Positions 1 through 11,105 of a stretch of DNA of 64,000 bases are shown here, in pieces. Below the pieces are notes generated by a model. That model worked only from the letters and a program-made list of their open reading frames with translations. It was not told the DNA's origin and searched no databases. How positions within the stretch are numbered: position 1 is the stretch's first letter; each line of letters begins with the position of its first letter. The stretch lies in assembly GCA_949358305.1 (NCBI GenBank), contig OX442315.1:18316427-18380426 (forward strand), given 5' to 3'. The DNA comes from Strigamia acuminata (Eukaryota > Arthropoda > Chilopoda > Geophilomorpha > Linotaeniidae). The translations under genes were made by a program, and so were the position numbers.

Positions 1-2702
1 GGGCGGCGTCGACATTCATCGATCCGTACGCAAAAGCGCCACGAATTTGTAAGAAAAACGATAGAATTTGTGTTTTTTGGTGATTTTGTTGATTTATTTT
101 GATTATTTTTAAGGGACGACGGATGAAAAAGAGACTTTGAGAGCGGCAGTTGCGGCGAATGCTATGGAGCCGCATTTGATAAGAAAAGAAGCTTTACTGG
201 AGAAACTCAATGATCCTGCAGCTAATAAAATTGGAGTTTCGGAAAAGAGTGAAGAATGTGATAAAACCATCGACAATATTAAGTTTGTTTTAATTTTAAT
301 TTTTTTTTATTTAAAAAAATTAATTTTGATTTTTTTTTTTGTATTTTGACAAAGGTCCATGGACGACGAGCGTTTATTTAGTGATCAATCGAAAGAATAC
401 GATTGGATGACAATTTCAAACGTCACGGTTTGTAGTTTTTTGTTTAAAAATAATAAAATAAATAATTTTTTTGTATATGTATATATTTTTTTTTTAGTTC
501 GAGGGACGACGGTCGCCATTCCAGTGCAAATTGATGTGGAAGAATCACGTCAGTCCGCACGTAAACACGAAAAAATGGACGGCTAACGAAGACGAATCAC
601 TCGAACGATTAATTAAAGAGAGTTGCGATAATTGGGACGTGGTGGCGTCGAATTTGGGTACAAAACGCACCGCGTTGCAATGTTTCGAACGTTACAAGCT
701 GAAGTTTAGCAAGGAAACCACCGATAGGTAACGGATGAATCGATTTAATTGGATTTAGAAATGAATTATTTGTTTTTTAGGACTTGGACGGCCGAGAACG
801 ACCAAACATTACGAATGGTAGTCGAGGAATGCCGGATTGGGAATTATATTCCGTGGCATCAGGTCGCTTATTACTGCGAAAGAATGAATCAAGAAGTTTA
901 TCGACGGTGGAAATACTTTTTGGATCCAGGGATAAAACGTGGCAAATGGACGGAGACCGAAGACACGGTGACTAATTTGATTATACGAGTGTTTTTTTTA
1001 TTGATTTTATTGATTTATTCAAACAATTTTGAATTTTTTAGTGTCTCGTGGCCGGCGTGATGAGATATGGTGAAAATTTTGCCAAAATTTCCACATTGAT
1101 ACCCGGAAGAACGAATGGGCAAGTTCGAGATAGATACCAGAATAGTTTGAGAATGACGATTTCGAATTCGGCGTGGAGTGCAGCGGAGGATAATCGTTTG
1201 ATTAAAATAATGTCCGACTCCATCGAACGTAAGTTTTTATTAGTAAAAAGTTTGGATTTTTGGAATTTCTGGATTTTTCTGATTTTTATTTCTATTTTTT
1301 TTTTGTTTTTCTGATTTATTTTGATTTTTTGATTTTGGGATTTTTTGATTTTGGGATTTTTCTGATTTTTCTGATTTTTGATTTGTTTTTATTCCGTAGC
1401 TAGGTGGTGCGAAGTTGTGACGCATTTTCCTGGGAGAACTGCGCAAATGGTGGCGAGACGATACGGAATTCTGATGGACTTCAGAAAGAAATGCGATAAC
1501 GAGTCGTTTTGTGAAATTGAACGACCCAAAACGCTCTTCCGACAGACGAACAAATATCGGGACATGATCTACGCGAAAGTGGTGGAAAGTTTGGAGAAAG
1601 TAAGCTCGAGTTTTTGTTTGTTTGTTTGTTTTTTAATTTATTTTGGTTGAAAAATTGATTTGAAATGAAATGTAGAGCCCGACGAACGACAACAATCCCA
1701 TCTTGGATAAATTTCTCAAGAAGTTGGAACACGAGTTGGGGAAAAAACGATCTCAGAAAAAACGACCAATGCCGATAAGAATGGAAGAAACGTTTGGCTG
1801 CGAAGATAGAGCGTTTATCGAGTATTTTATGCTGACAACTCATCACGTAAAATACGGAAGACCGTTTATAAAAAGTGACGAAACGAAAAATTAATTTTTA
1901 ATTTTTAATTTTTTAATTATTTCTTTGATTTGATTTTCTTTTAGAAGAGTTTGAAGTTTCCGAATGCGACTCCACCGCCGAAAGATGCCGCATTATAGAG
2001 TCGTTGAGCGACAAAAGGACGGCGAAACAAGTCAGTTCGCTGGTGAAAAACGAATTCGCGATCGAACGGTTGACGCTGTTGGCACCTTGTGCGTCCACTT
2101 TTCGTGCAATGAGGTTTTATTCGCTCGTGCGCAAACGTTTGAGCGAGATTCCGAACAATGTCGATCGTCCGCTCGAGCCGATCACTTCCGTGGATGATAA
2201 TCAAGCGGAAAAATGGCGGCTGCTGGCCAGGCGATTCGTAACTTTATTTTTCATGCCGGCTTTGATGACCAAGGTGCCGATGATCGAGATAAAAAAGGAA
2301 AAGGAAGTGCCGTTAATACCTATAAAGTAGTGGATTATTTTTTGGTTTTTTTTTTTTAAAAATGTTTATTTAATTTTTATTTTCTTTTATAGAAAAAAGT
2401 ATAGAAAATTGCGCATGAGGAAGGCCAAGAAGCCGTGGGTGGTCGGTGCAAATTGTAAACGCGAGAAAAAGGATGTTGTGGTTGGAGAAAATGTTTCGGA
2501 AAATGGCGCGACGGAGGAGACAGCGGCGCTTGAGGAAATAAGTGCGGTCGAGACGGTTAAAGTTGAAGAAAGCGCGGCGGAAAATGTCGCCACGACGAAG
2601 AGAAAAGGGCGGGGAAGACCAACTGGAGCGAAAATGAAAGTTTATCCAGTTTCGAGAAGAAGCGATCGAATCAGATCGACAAAAACGACGCCAGCAAATT
2701 GA
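1..2702 (+). CDS. SNAPC4: SNAPC4 (SNAP190), snRNA-activating protein complex Myb subunit, 5'-truncated
   Basis: Large subunit of SNAPc, the nuclear factor that binds the proximal sequence element of snRNA promoters for RNA polymerase II and III. The window starts inside the gene. Ten exons can be joined in frame: 1-48, 114-282, 355-427, 498-727, 781-967, 1042-1228, 1400-1599, 1676-1874, 1945-2326 and 2393-2702. Visible hallmarks are the pre-Myb segment (FIDPYAKAP; DWMTISNVTFEGRRS) followed by several Myb/SANT repeats with spaced tryptophans (KKWTANEDESLERL, RTWTAENDQTLRM, RGKWTETEDTCLVAGV, SAWSAAEDNRLIKI). This order matches the half-plus-multiple Myb repeats of SNAP190. The C-terminus carries an AT-hook-like KRKGRGRP before the stop. 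It is shorter after the Myb block than the vertebrate protein. The gene converges on SYF1, with 92 bp between stop codons. Identity is confident; the acceptor at 1400 is the least certain border. Confidence 0.9.
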
Positions 2703-2793
2703 GTGTTTGCAATTTCGCTTATTTATTTAATACTCATGCTTTTTGTATTGTAATTAACATATAAAAGGTGACAAAGCGAGCGAAACGAGGCAT

Positions 2794-5700
2794 TTAATCG
2801 TCTTTTTTCAATCCGCCGAACACTTCGTTGGGAATATCTTGCTGCTCGATGTTTACTTCTGCAAAGATTAAATAAATGGATGAAAAATTCGTTTTGGAAT
2901 GTTTGGTTTTTAGTCGTTTACCTTCGACGGTTTGCTCCTCGTCGGTTTCTCCGTCTTCCTCGATGACTATCTCGTCCGGATTCGCGGCGCGACTCATTTC
3001 GGCCAACTTGTCGTCTTCGAGTTGAGTGGATCCACGAACGAACGACACTTCTTTGGCCGTTTTCGCGACGTCGCCCTTCGCTTCGTTGCTCAGATGAGCA
3101 ACTTTAGCTTCCAACAACCTCATGTCGTCCTTCATTCCCGGCGCCAAGTCCGAAACGGTTCCCGTGGTCTGCGAGGACGCGGCCAGCATTTGCGCGCTCA
3201 TGAAGTTCACTTGCGTGTTGTAGGTGGCCTGGACGCTACGTTTGATTCGCAGCATTTCTCTCATGGTGTCTTCGTTCCCGTGTCGAATTTCGAATTCTTT
3301 CCACGTCTGCCAAAACTCGCTCGTCGTCTGAAAAATAGAAAAACACAAAAGTCAGCTAAAAGTTGCAATTAAACGCCGCAAAAGTGAATAAAAAGTTACC
3401 CTCGGATCACATATTTGCGAACAATGCGCATATATTGCCCGCGCACGATCCACTTCTCCCAATTTCCTCTCCAAATCCGCAAACTTCAAACACATGGCTC
3501 GAGCGTGTTCGTCCGGGAGCATTTCGATGGCTTTTTCGTAAATTGCTCTCGTGTAGGCGATTCCGTAGATTTCGGCGGCCTTTTTGATGTAAATGTTAAA
3601 CATCTGCAACGAAATTAAATTAAATTCAATTCAAGACATCCCGGAATTTGCGAATAAATACCTCGAACATCTCATCGGGCAGCACGGCTTTCGTGGCGCG
3701 GTCGTAAACGGCCATGGCGTGTCGAGTCAAACCGTGTTCTTCCTCCAATTTCGCGTACAGAAGGTAAAAATCTAAAATATAAAACAATTGTAAAATAAGA
3801 AAATTAAATCAATTCAAACAAAATTTTAAATCAAACTTTACTTTTGGCAAATTTCGCTGGACAATCGGATAAACACTGCTCAAGAAGGTCTCTCGCTCGT
3901 TCCAATTTCTTACCCCCGTATCGGTCCAAAAACTTGGTTAGATAAGTATTCCATATGCTGTACACGTTTGGCCATTTGAACAATGCGATTCCCTTTTCGT
4001 ACGCCTTTAAAAAACGAGATATTACTTACTAAACGGAGCTAAAAATGTCGGTACTTACTTTAAAAGCGTCTTCGAAGTAGTTGTCTTCCTCTAGAAAGAG
4101 CCCAAAGTTGATGATGATTTGCGGCGTGGCGATTCTGAGGTCCACGATCCGATCGTAAACAGTTTTACACGATTTAAAAGTGCCGAAACTCTCCTCCAAG
4201 TCCGCGTACATCGACCACACTTTCAACGATTTGTGCAATCTCATTTGCACCGTTTCGGTCTCGTCGTAATAAGCGACCTTGCGAGAAGGTGGAGTTGTCG
4301 CTCGCTGCATCAATTTCAACGCTTGATCGTAGTTTCTGTTAAAATAAAAACGAAAAAATATAAAATTTCATGCGATGCATTTAAAAAAGGGTTCTTTCTT
4401 ACTCGTGTTTTAATTCCGTTTCCGCCCAATCGCACCAAACGGCGGCCAAATCGTCCACCTTCGTATAAGACACTTGAACGGCTTTTTCGAATATAATTCG
4501 AGCCTAGGAAATTTACAACAACAAAAATTAATAAATTACACAAACAAATTGCACAATCAACTTCATTACGTCCTCTATCTGTCCATTCTCGTCGTAGAAC
4601 TTCGCGAATGAGATCCACAAGCTGTTCAGCTTTCCCGTCGCTAATTTTGGTTCTACGGTTTGAACGGCTTCAGTGTACGTGTTAATAATCTTTAAAATAA
4701 AATACAAATAAATTTAATACGGTTTATTAAAAAAAAAATAATACTTTTTTCTTTACTTCGCACGGTTTTCCTTCGAATAATTTAACTCGTTTATGCCATT
4801 CGTGGACGTTATGGGGATTCTGTCGCAACAAAACGCTGTTTAAAAGCAACGGCCGGCGATCCATTAACGCTTCAAAGCGAGCGAGCCGTAAATCGATGTC
4901 GATATTCTCTTCCTCCTGGCCCGTCGACGCCTCCATTTTAGCACTGATCATGCTTTCTTCAAATTGCGCGTACGCATCAAACACTTGGCTGAAATCTCGC
5001 ACGGTCGTGACGGTTTGAATCGCTTCTTCGTATATGTCACGAGCCTACACATTCAAACAAAGAAATTAAAATTAAAATTACAAAAACAATAGAATAAACT
5101 CGTTTACTCTTTCGAATAAGCCACTTCGAATGTAATAATCGGCGAGAGAATTCCATAATTGGCCGAGTTGTTCCGTGTATCTCTCGAGCCCACCTCTGAT
5201 GATCGCGTCAACTTTCAACGACTTGACGTGGTCGGGATTTTTTGACGTTAAATCGCACAGTTCGTTCCACAACTTCAAATAACAAACCATTAAACAATTA
5301 AATTGATTTTTATTCAATAACTTTTTACTTGATGATTCGATTTGCCTTCCTTCGATACGAAATCGTCCTTATTAACGATTGCGCCGAGTCTGATAGCGGC
5401 TTCGTCCAATCTCCCGATGGATTTTAAATAATCGATGTATTCTTCCGCGTTTTCTGGACACAACTGCAACATTTGAATGACAAAAATGAGAAAAAATAGA
5501 AAAAAATCCATTTTTTTCAACAGAAAATAAGAAAAAAATGGAGAAAAATCCATTTTTTTCAACAGAAAATGGAAAAAAATCCATTTTTTCAACAGAAAAT
5601 GGAAAAAAATCCATTTTTTTCAACAGAAAATGAGAAAAAATGGAGAAAAATCCATTTTTTTCAACAGAAAATGAGAAAAAATAGAGAAAAATTTATTTTT

Positions 5701-6659
5701 TCAACAGAAAATGGAAAAAAATCCATTTTTTTCAACAGAAAATGGAAAAAAATCCATTTTTTTCAACAGAAAATGAGAAAAAATGGAGAAAAATCCATTT
5801 TTTCAACAGAAAATGGAAAAAAATCCATTTTTTTCAACAGAAAATGAGAAATAATGGAGAAAAATCCATTTTTTCAACAGAAAATGGAAAAAAAATCCAA
5901 TTTTTTCAACAGAAAATGGAAAAAAATCCATTTTTTTCAACAAAAATGGAAAAAAAACAATTTTTTCAACAAAAAATGGAAAAAAACCCATTTTTTTCAA
6001 CTACCTTTAAATACCGGCGGTAAATTCGAATAGCCGTCTCAGGGATGGGATACGACTTGATAAACTGTAAATACGACGGCCAAATGCGTCGATGTTGAGT
6101 AACTGGAAGCGCTCTTAGAGCCTGATCAAACGCGTGACGAGTGCGTGTAATTTTCTTCTGGTCCACCAAGAACTGACAATAATCCAACCAGATTCTGGGC
6201 ATCTGCCGAACAAAAAAATTGATCATTTCATATAAAAATAATTACACTGTAGTAATTAATATACTTTATGCATAAACACCAACGATCGTTCGAAAGCGTT
6301 GTTTACATCCTCGTAGGCCGGGTCGGTGATACATTTACCGTACACCTGTTTCCTCCTGAGTTTAAGATAATTATACCACAGTTTGTAACTGCCCGGCAAT
6401 TCCCTCAGTGCCCTTTCGTAGATCAAATTGACCACTTCGTTGCTTGCCTCTTTTTTGTATAGAATGTAACGCAGCCAATGTTTGATTGAATACGGGTTAC
6501 GGAGAATTTCTTCTTCGTACGGAAGATCTTCCTCGTTCTAAAGAAACGCAATGTTTTCATTTAAAAAATTACAAACGGAAAGTTTGAGCTTACAAATATG
6601 ATATCGGGCATCGTGTTGAATTCGTCGAGAACTTTACAAGAGGTTTCAATCACGCGCAT
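2794..6659 (-). CDS. XAB2: SYF1/XAB2 pre-mRNA-splicing factor (HAT-repeat protein)
   Basis: Core component of the NineTeen/Prp19-associated spliceosome complex, built of HAT (half-a-TPR) repeats. About 14 coding exons run right to left. The N-terminal exons read [17 protein letters not shown] and [20 protein letters not shown]. Then come [15 protein letters not shown], the [17 protein letters not shown] segment, [16 protein letters not shown] with [47 protein letters not shown] (exon 3400-3602) and, near the C-terminus, [16 protein letters not shown]. All are strongly conserved in the family. The start may be the ATG at 6659 or an in-frame ATG at 6611; both lie in the same short first exon that ends in a good donor (IIF|gtaagc). 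The last exon ends in an acidic tail with GGLKKDD. The intron at about 5464-6004 is expanded by a minisatellite. The start is only about 136 bp from the upstream gene's stop on the same strand. Confidence 0.93.
5475..6003. repeat. Minisatellite inside an intron of SYF1
   Basis: Around 17 degenerate copies of a roughly 28-40 bp A-rich unit, with recurring blocks ATCCATTTTT, TTCAACAGAAAATG and GGAAAAAAA. It fills almost the whole intron between the exons ending YRRYLK and beginning with the [14 protein letters not shown] segment. Other introns of the gene are about 50-80 bp, so the array accounts for nearly all of the extra 0.5 kb. Reading frames across it are low-complexity and not genes. Confidence 0.9.
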
Positions 6660-6794
6660 GCGCACATCATTCCAGAAGAAGATAATCTATTTTTTAGGAT
6701 GGATTAATTACTCCTGGTGCTAAAAGTTTTGTTGTTAACTTCCAAAGAAATAAAACAAACACAGCCCATATCTTTAACGAATATTTTATTTATT

Positions 6795-7779
6795 TTATTT
6801 TCCTTTCGCTCCGTGCTTTTGATTACAAAGAAGAATTAAATTCTGTACACCAGTAAGCGTCGATTGCTCATTTTGTCCCGTGATTAAATGCCTGTCAATC
6901 ACCACATGAACCGCATCCACGTCGCTGTGCGAGTACACGCCGCCATTGTCTTTGATGACATCTTCGGGCACCAGCGCCAAATTTAAAAAATCCGCAGACC
7001 TGGCCAGCTCGAACACAGTTGTCTGCAACAACAAAAAGCGAAAATAACAAAACAAAAAACACTCGAATCATCTCGCAAACGTACACAAGTCATCGAGTAT
7101 CTCTTGAAACTCCATTCCTTCTTCTCGTCTTCGTCAAAAGCAGCAAATAACGCCGCCACTCCCATCCCAATTGCACAGATGGGTTCTAAAAAATATATAT
7201 GCAACAATAACACGAAATTATGCAATAAAAATGATTTTTTTTGTACTTTTTTCTTTGATAAATTGATTCAATATGAGTCCCAAGTCGTTATCAGTTGCTA
7301 GATCGACTACAGCGCCTGGTGCGTGCGGAATAATAATACAGGAATATCTGTTTGCTGTAGAAATATCGTGAGAAACAATGTTGAATTTTCATTTAATATT
7401 TATAGTCACCGTCGACTTTGGATAAGTGTATTGGAACCGACATGGATTTCATTCGGAAATCGTTGAGCCATCTTTTGTTTTGTTCATCTGACCCGTCGAG
7501 AATAAATTCCGGCATTTTACCCTGTCAAATCAAGAAAATTTTTGCATTTTTGTACGCTCGTTTTTGGTTTGTTTACCCCGGGAGTGGCAATTTGCACCGA
7601 GAAAGACACGTGAGTTAAGCTGAATGATTGGATGAAAGATGCTGACGATACACCTGGAAATTCAATTAGAAATTAGAAATCGTTATTTTATGTTGCCGTG
7701 TAGATGACAACGGTTGGTTTGTTTTACCCTCTTTGGCTGATGACAGAACTAGTAAGCAATTCAAACGGGGAGTCGCCAT
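6795..7779 (-). CDS. GATD1: GATD1-like (PDDC1-like) class I glutamine amidotransferase/DJ-1 fold protein
   Basis: Six exons join in frame: 7728-7779, 7577-7653, 7410-7521, 7247-7354, 7085-7185 and 6795-7022. They total 678 nt, giving 225 aa, close to the vertebrate GATD1 length. The start ATG (7779) begins MATPRLNCLLVLSSAKEGVSSASF. Family landmarks are FSVQIATPGGK near residue 40, the SCIIIPHAPGAVVDLATDN segment, KPICAIGMGVAALFAAFDE (the family's nucleophile-elbow region), and AVHVVIDRHLITGQNEQST near the C-terminus. The cysteine in PICAIG occupies the usual nucleophile position. The biochemical role of the family is poorly known; a DJ-1/PfpI-like fold is established, the substrate is not. 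A polyadenylation signal-like AATAAA follows the stop on the minus strand. Confidence 0.88.
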
Positions 7780-7799
7780 GTTTTCGCCGCCTCCTACTT

Positions 7800-8045
7800 T
7801 GATCGGTGTTTGTTTTCACGGAGTCATTGACGCCATTGTCGCATTGGCAGCAGCGCCGCGGTGGCCGAAATGCGCGGTAGTAGCTCGGTTCTGAGCACGG
7901 TGTGATCTGACGCGATGGCTACGACAGCAGCAACCATTGGCCCGGTATATTTAGAACTAATCTTCAGCCATCCAATCGTTTCGAGGTGGGAATTTGAATT
8001 TGTTTATCTTAAACTGTATTTCAGATAGTAAATGTTCTAGAATTG
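7800..8045 (+). promoter_or_regulatory. Promoter-like module B, copy 1 (upstream of the GATD1-like gene)
   Basis: GC-richer segment containing a GGTTCTGAGC block, TCTGACGCGATGGC and CAGCAGCAACCATTGGC, then an AT-rich stretch starting near AATCTTCAGCCATCC. The same ordered blocks recur at 8385-8600, 25120-25345 and, degraded, at 25820-25980. It also lies head-to-head with the GATD1-like start, so it could serve both directions. Promoter function is inferred from CpG content and from motifs in sibling copies (CCAAT box, CCGGAAGT). Confidence 0.45.
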
Positions 8046-8091
8046 TTGAAAAACAACGGAATAATTAAGCAAATTTGGCATTTTCAGTTTT

Positions 8092-8213
8092 TTTTAATAG
8101 AAGGCGAATCTCGCATCTAGCTGCCATTAAAAGAGATTTGATTCTGACAAGTGAGCCATCCACCACTTCATGATGAAAAATGAAATTCCTATACATGTTC
8201 AAAATACACATTG
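8092..8213 (+). other. Leader-exon-like module A, copy 1
   Basis: A pyrimidine-rich tract and AATAGAAGGCGAATC are followed by TTTGATTCTGA, GAGCCATCCACCACTTCA and a consensus donor (TTG|GTAAGTA at 8214). Sibling copies end at 8753, 24943 and 25460, each with GTAAGT. No long open frame is present, so it looks like a non-coding leader exon rather than a coding exon. It is not recognised as a known gene. Confidence 0.4.
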
Positions 8214-8384
8214 GTAAGTACATTTTCTAAACTTTACAATATTTTAAGGAATGGTTTATTGAATCGTGATATTTTTAATTTTTGAGAAACAAACTGTTTC
8301 AAAATGGCTGAATTGAAAGAAATTACTGAGAAAATACTGGGGTTCACAATAATAACATCACGGTGGTGGGTGGTAGTGGTAATG

Positions 8385-8753
8385 CGCATAAGTGGCTTGG
8401 TTCTCAGCCAATCACAACAACCGGAAGTAACAATCAAGGTGCATTATGGGATAAAGAACATGTTCTGACGCGATGGCTTAGGACAGCAGCAACCATTGGC
8501 CTGTATATTTAGAATTAATCTTCAGCCATCCACTCGTTTCGAGGAGGGAAATTTGAGTTTGTTTATTTTAAACTATATTTAAGATTGTAAATGTTCAAGA
8601 ATTGTCGAAAAATAGCAAAATAATTTAACAAATTTCTGTATTTTTAGAATTTTAGAAGGCGAACCATTCTGGAATCAAATCGCACCGCCATTTTTCCCAA
8701 CTCAATCCGGAGCCATCCACTCCTCCTTGATGGGAATTTCAAGTTGTACAATG
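8385..8753 (+). promoter_or_regulatory. Module B + A, copy 2 (promoter-like plus leader-exon-like)
   Basis: Contains a CCAAT box (CTCAGCCAATCACA), an ETS-type CCGGAAGTAAC, GCATTATGGGATA, then TCTGACGCGATGGC and AACCATTGGCC. Module A begins near 8645 (AGAAGGCGAACCATTC) and ends at 8753 before GTAAGTACT. The order and spacing repeat copy 1, so the two are a diverged tandem duplication. Confidence 0.45.
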
Positions 8754-8853
8754 GTAAGTACTGTTTTAAATTAATAATAATAATAATTAATAATAAATTA
8801 ATAAATTTCGCCTCAAATTAAATATGAATTAAGATATTGCTTATGAATGGTTG

Positions 8854-9105
8854 TTGTTCACATGTGCCCCAATGTTCGCCATTGTTAGGTCAACTCAACT
8901 CAACCTAACCTGACCTGACCTGACCTGACCTAACCTAACCTAACCTGACCTGACCTAACCTAACCTGACCTGACCTGACCTGACCTAACCTAACCTGACC
9001 TAACTTGACCTGACCTGACCTAACCTGACCTGACCTGACCTGACCTGACCTGACCTAACCTGACCTAACTCAACAATGGCGAACATTGGGGCAGAAGTGA
9101 ACAAC
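8854..9105. mobile_element. Foldback/MITE-like element carrying a telomere-like pentamer array
   Basis: The array of CCTAA and CCTGA pentamers (8887-9071) is bracketed by perfect 22-bp inverted repeats at 8865-8886 and 9072-9093 (core CCCCAATGTTCGCCATTG). Outside these, GTTGTTCAC (8854) and GTGAACAAC (9097) extend the arms. No target-site duplication is clear. The pentamers are the complements of TTAGG and TCAGG, the telomere units of most arthropods and of many beetles respectively. Confidence 0.65.
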
Positions 9106-9154
9106 AGCCTTATGAATATTAAATTTACAAAGAAATTTGTTTTTCCCTGCTACA

Positions 9155-9501
9155 GTTCGTGCACGGTATCTTGATGCTAAATTCGTACGCATCTTGATGC
9201 TAAATTCGTACGCGGCATCCCATACTGCGCAGACGATTTTCTATTTCCAGTTGTTATATTGCAGTATTAAGCCTAATATTAGGCCTAATGATGCGAAAAC
9301 AAAGTAAATAAACAAAAATATTTTGGTACTAAGTTGTAAATTTCTTTTAAATATGAGTTTATTGTTTTTATTTACTTTATTTTAGCATTATTAGGCCTAA
9401 TATTAGGCTTAATACTGCTAAATAACTTCTGGAATTAGAAAATCGTCTGCGCAGAATGGGATGCGCAGTACGAATTTAGCATCAAGATACTGTGCGCGAA
9501 C
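9155..9501. mobile_element. Short foldback element with long imperfect inverted arms
   Basis: The left arm starts GTTCGTGCACGGTATCTTGA; the right arm is its near-complement ending AGATACTGTGCGCGAAC. Matching continues through ATGCTAAATTCGTAC, CTGCGCAGACGATTTTCTA and the TTAAGCCTAATATTAGGCC block, so each arm is about 140 bp around a short AT-rich centre. A 23-bp block (GATGCTAAATTCGTACGC with flanking bases) is duplicated in the left arm only. It contains no coding capacity, so it is non-autonomous. Confidence 0.65.
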
Positions 9502-9514
9502 CATAGTTTAATGT

Positions 9515-10060
9515 GGTGTCCTTCCGTTTATAATACATTTTTTCGATTTTTGATTTTCGATTTTTTTTACCGATTTTAATCATTTTGTCATGCTTTTGAG
9601 CATTCTTACACTGTTTGAACCCGATATAGCGCAATTTTACACTGTTTGAACTTGGTATAGCACGATTTTTATTCTATCCGAATTTTACATGAGTTCACAC
9701 GTTTTTATAATAATTTATTAAAAAATTCTTGAAAAGTATTCAAATACCTTTAACAATAGTTTCACATTATTTTAAAGTAAACTTTTTCAAAGTTAAACCA
9801 AAAAAAATATTAAGAGTAAAAACATCATACCGGTATGCGGTATTTGTAATTTGTGATGCAGTGAAGCATCTAGTGTTAACTGAGTGACGGCTGTCGTCTG
9901 ACAACGTAAAAAGTTTTAAAACGTGTGTTATTGAGATTAAACAGTTGTAAAAGCATGGAAAAAAATTAAATTATTGATTTTTTGAAAACTTTTATTCACC
10001 TACAAGTAAAACTTCCAGCCCGATTAGAATTGCAAGAATAATTTGGAATTTTACATGAAT
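9515..10060. repeat. Left copy of a diverged duplicated segment flanking the retrotransposon
   Basis: The segment from TGTGGTGTCCTTCCG through TTAATCATTTTGT, CCGAATTTTACATGAGTTCA, TAAAGTAAACTTTTTCAAAG and TTAGAATTGCAAGAA matches 23590-24300 in order and orientation. The right copy contains two extra insertions. No gene is seen. GTGAAGCATCTAGTGTTAACTGA is also shared in shorter blocks. Confidence 0.75.
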
Positions 10061-10184
10061 AATGGGGGAGAAAAGGAAAAATAAGAAAAATATTAATAAA
10101 AATATATATTTTCCTTTGAAAATTTATTATTTTAAATATTTTTGTGTAAATTGTGTATTTAATTTGCTTTCCTCTTTATTTCAG

Positions 10185-10281
10185 ATTAAATATCCAACTA
10201 TACAGCCGCCATAATGACACCACAATTGGCCTTCGTCGACATGTTCGAGTTCGACGAGGAAATGCACAAACACACACTTGT
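10185..10281 (+). CDS. Short host 5' exon (starts MTPQLAFVD), split from its donor by the LTR element
   Basis: A textbook acceptor (CTTTATTTCAG) precedes 10185. An ATG at 10214 in context CCATAATGA opens 22 codons plus two bases, beginning MTPQLAFVDMFEFDEE and ending at CTTGT. Removing the retrotransposon and one copy of the GTGT duplication rebuilds an exon end followed by GTAAGTAAAT, a strong donor. The frame before the ATG contains stops, so the 5' part would be leader. The protein is not recognised and downstream exons were not identified. In this allele the exon is followed by GTTGTG instead of GTAAGT, so normal splicing should be impaired. Confidence 0.45.
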
Positions 10282-10283
10282 GT
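10280..10283. repeat. Left target-site duplication GTGT of the LTR element
   Basis: GTGT directly precedes TGTGGTGACC; the same GTGT follows GACGCGACA at 23152-23155. A fifth base does not match on either side, so the duplication is 4 bp. It overlaps the GT of the host splice donor. Confidence 0.85.
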
Positions 10284-11103
10284 TGTGGTGACCCAGTTGG
10301 ATAAGTGTCCCCCCAGGGCGGATACTTGTCCTATGAGTCACTATGATTAAAGAGTCGTTCCCCCCCGAGTTGGCTCCACCTCCCCATGGCAGGTGTGTGC
10401 CCCGAGGGGGAGGAAGCGGCTGGTGGTCAGCCCCCATTGGTTGATCGCCGGCCCTTCACCCCACTGCATAAAAGGCTGTGTTTCCCGCCTAAAGTCAGAA
10501 CTTACACAAACGACACCAAGAACACAGCAACTACCTCACCGTCAGGCCAACTTCAACTACAAGTTAGGATTGATCGAGGATCGCTGAGTAAAGTGCAAAC
10601 TGTAACTCTCACGAAATCACTTGCGAGCTATTCCTGCGAAAGCACGAGAATAGCCCTTGTGAAATCACCCAGAATAATCGCCCAGACGATTATTCGCCGA
10701 AGTAAGTGTCCGAGTGCTTTGTAGGGAACCCCAAAGTTCCTAGACGAGGCCTCTGCGACGCTAAACAAACCCTAGACAACAGGCACGGATAGAAGACTCG
10801 AAAGAGCATTCCACCGCGTCCGTGAAGACGAATCCGTGACGAATTAACGACAACTCGAGACGCCGCCTTTGTTCCGCCGACCACGCGGAATCGACGACGC
10901 CATCTTGAGAAATCCTTTGTTCGACGCTGACCACGTCGACTCTAGAATTATTACTGAGTGTATTTTAAAGGCATAAAGCCTGGTGAATAAATTACCTGTT
11001 TATTTACATACATTTGGTATTCATTTGGGTATTTACATAATTGATCACAGGTAAAGTATTACACGTTAGCGCTATTTAAACCTATACCAAGTAGGACGCG
11101 ACA
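10284..11103 (+). repeat. 5' long terminal repeat
   Basis: 820 bp, TG...CA ended. A TATA-like CATAAAAGG lies near 10468 and a polyadenylation signal AATAAA at 10986-10991, giving a plausible U3-R-U5 order. Short open frames inside it are duplicated exactly in the 3' LTR and are not genes. Confidence 0.96.
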
Positions 11104-11105
11104 CG

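Noticed and set aside
10386-10724. 112-codon open frame inside the 5' LTR, repeated exactly in the 3' LTR
   Set aside because: It lies across the TATA/R/U5 part of an LTR, has no domain and is duplicated only because the LTRs are identical.
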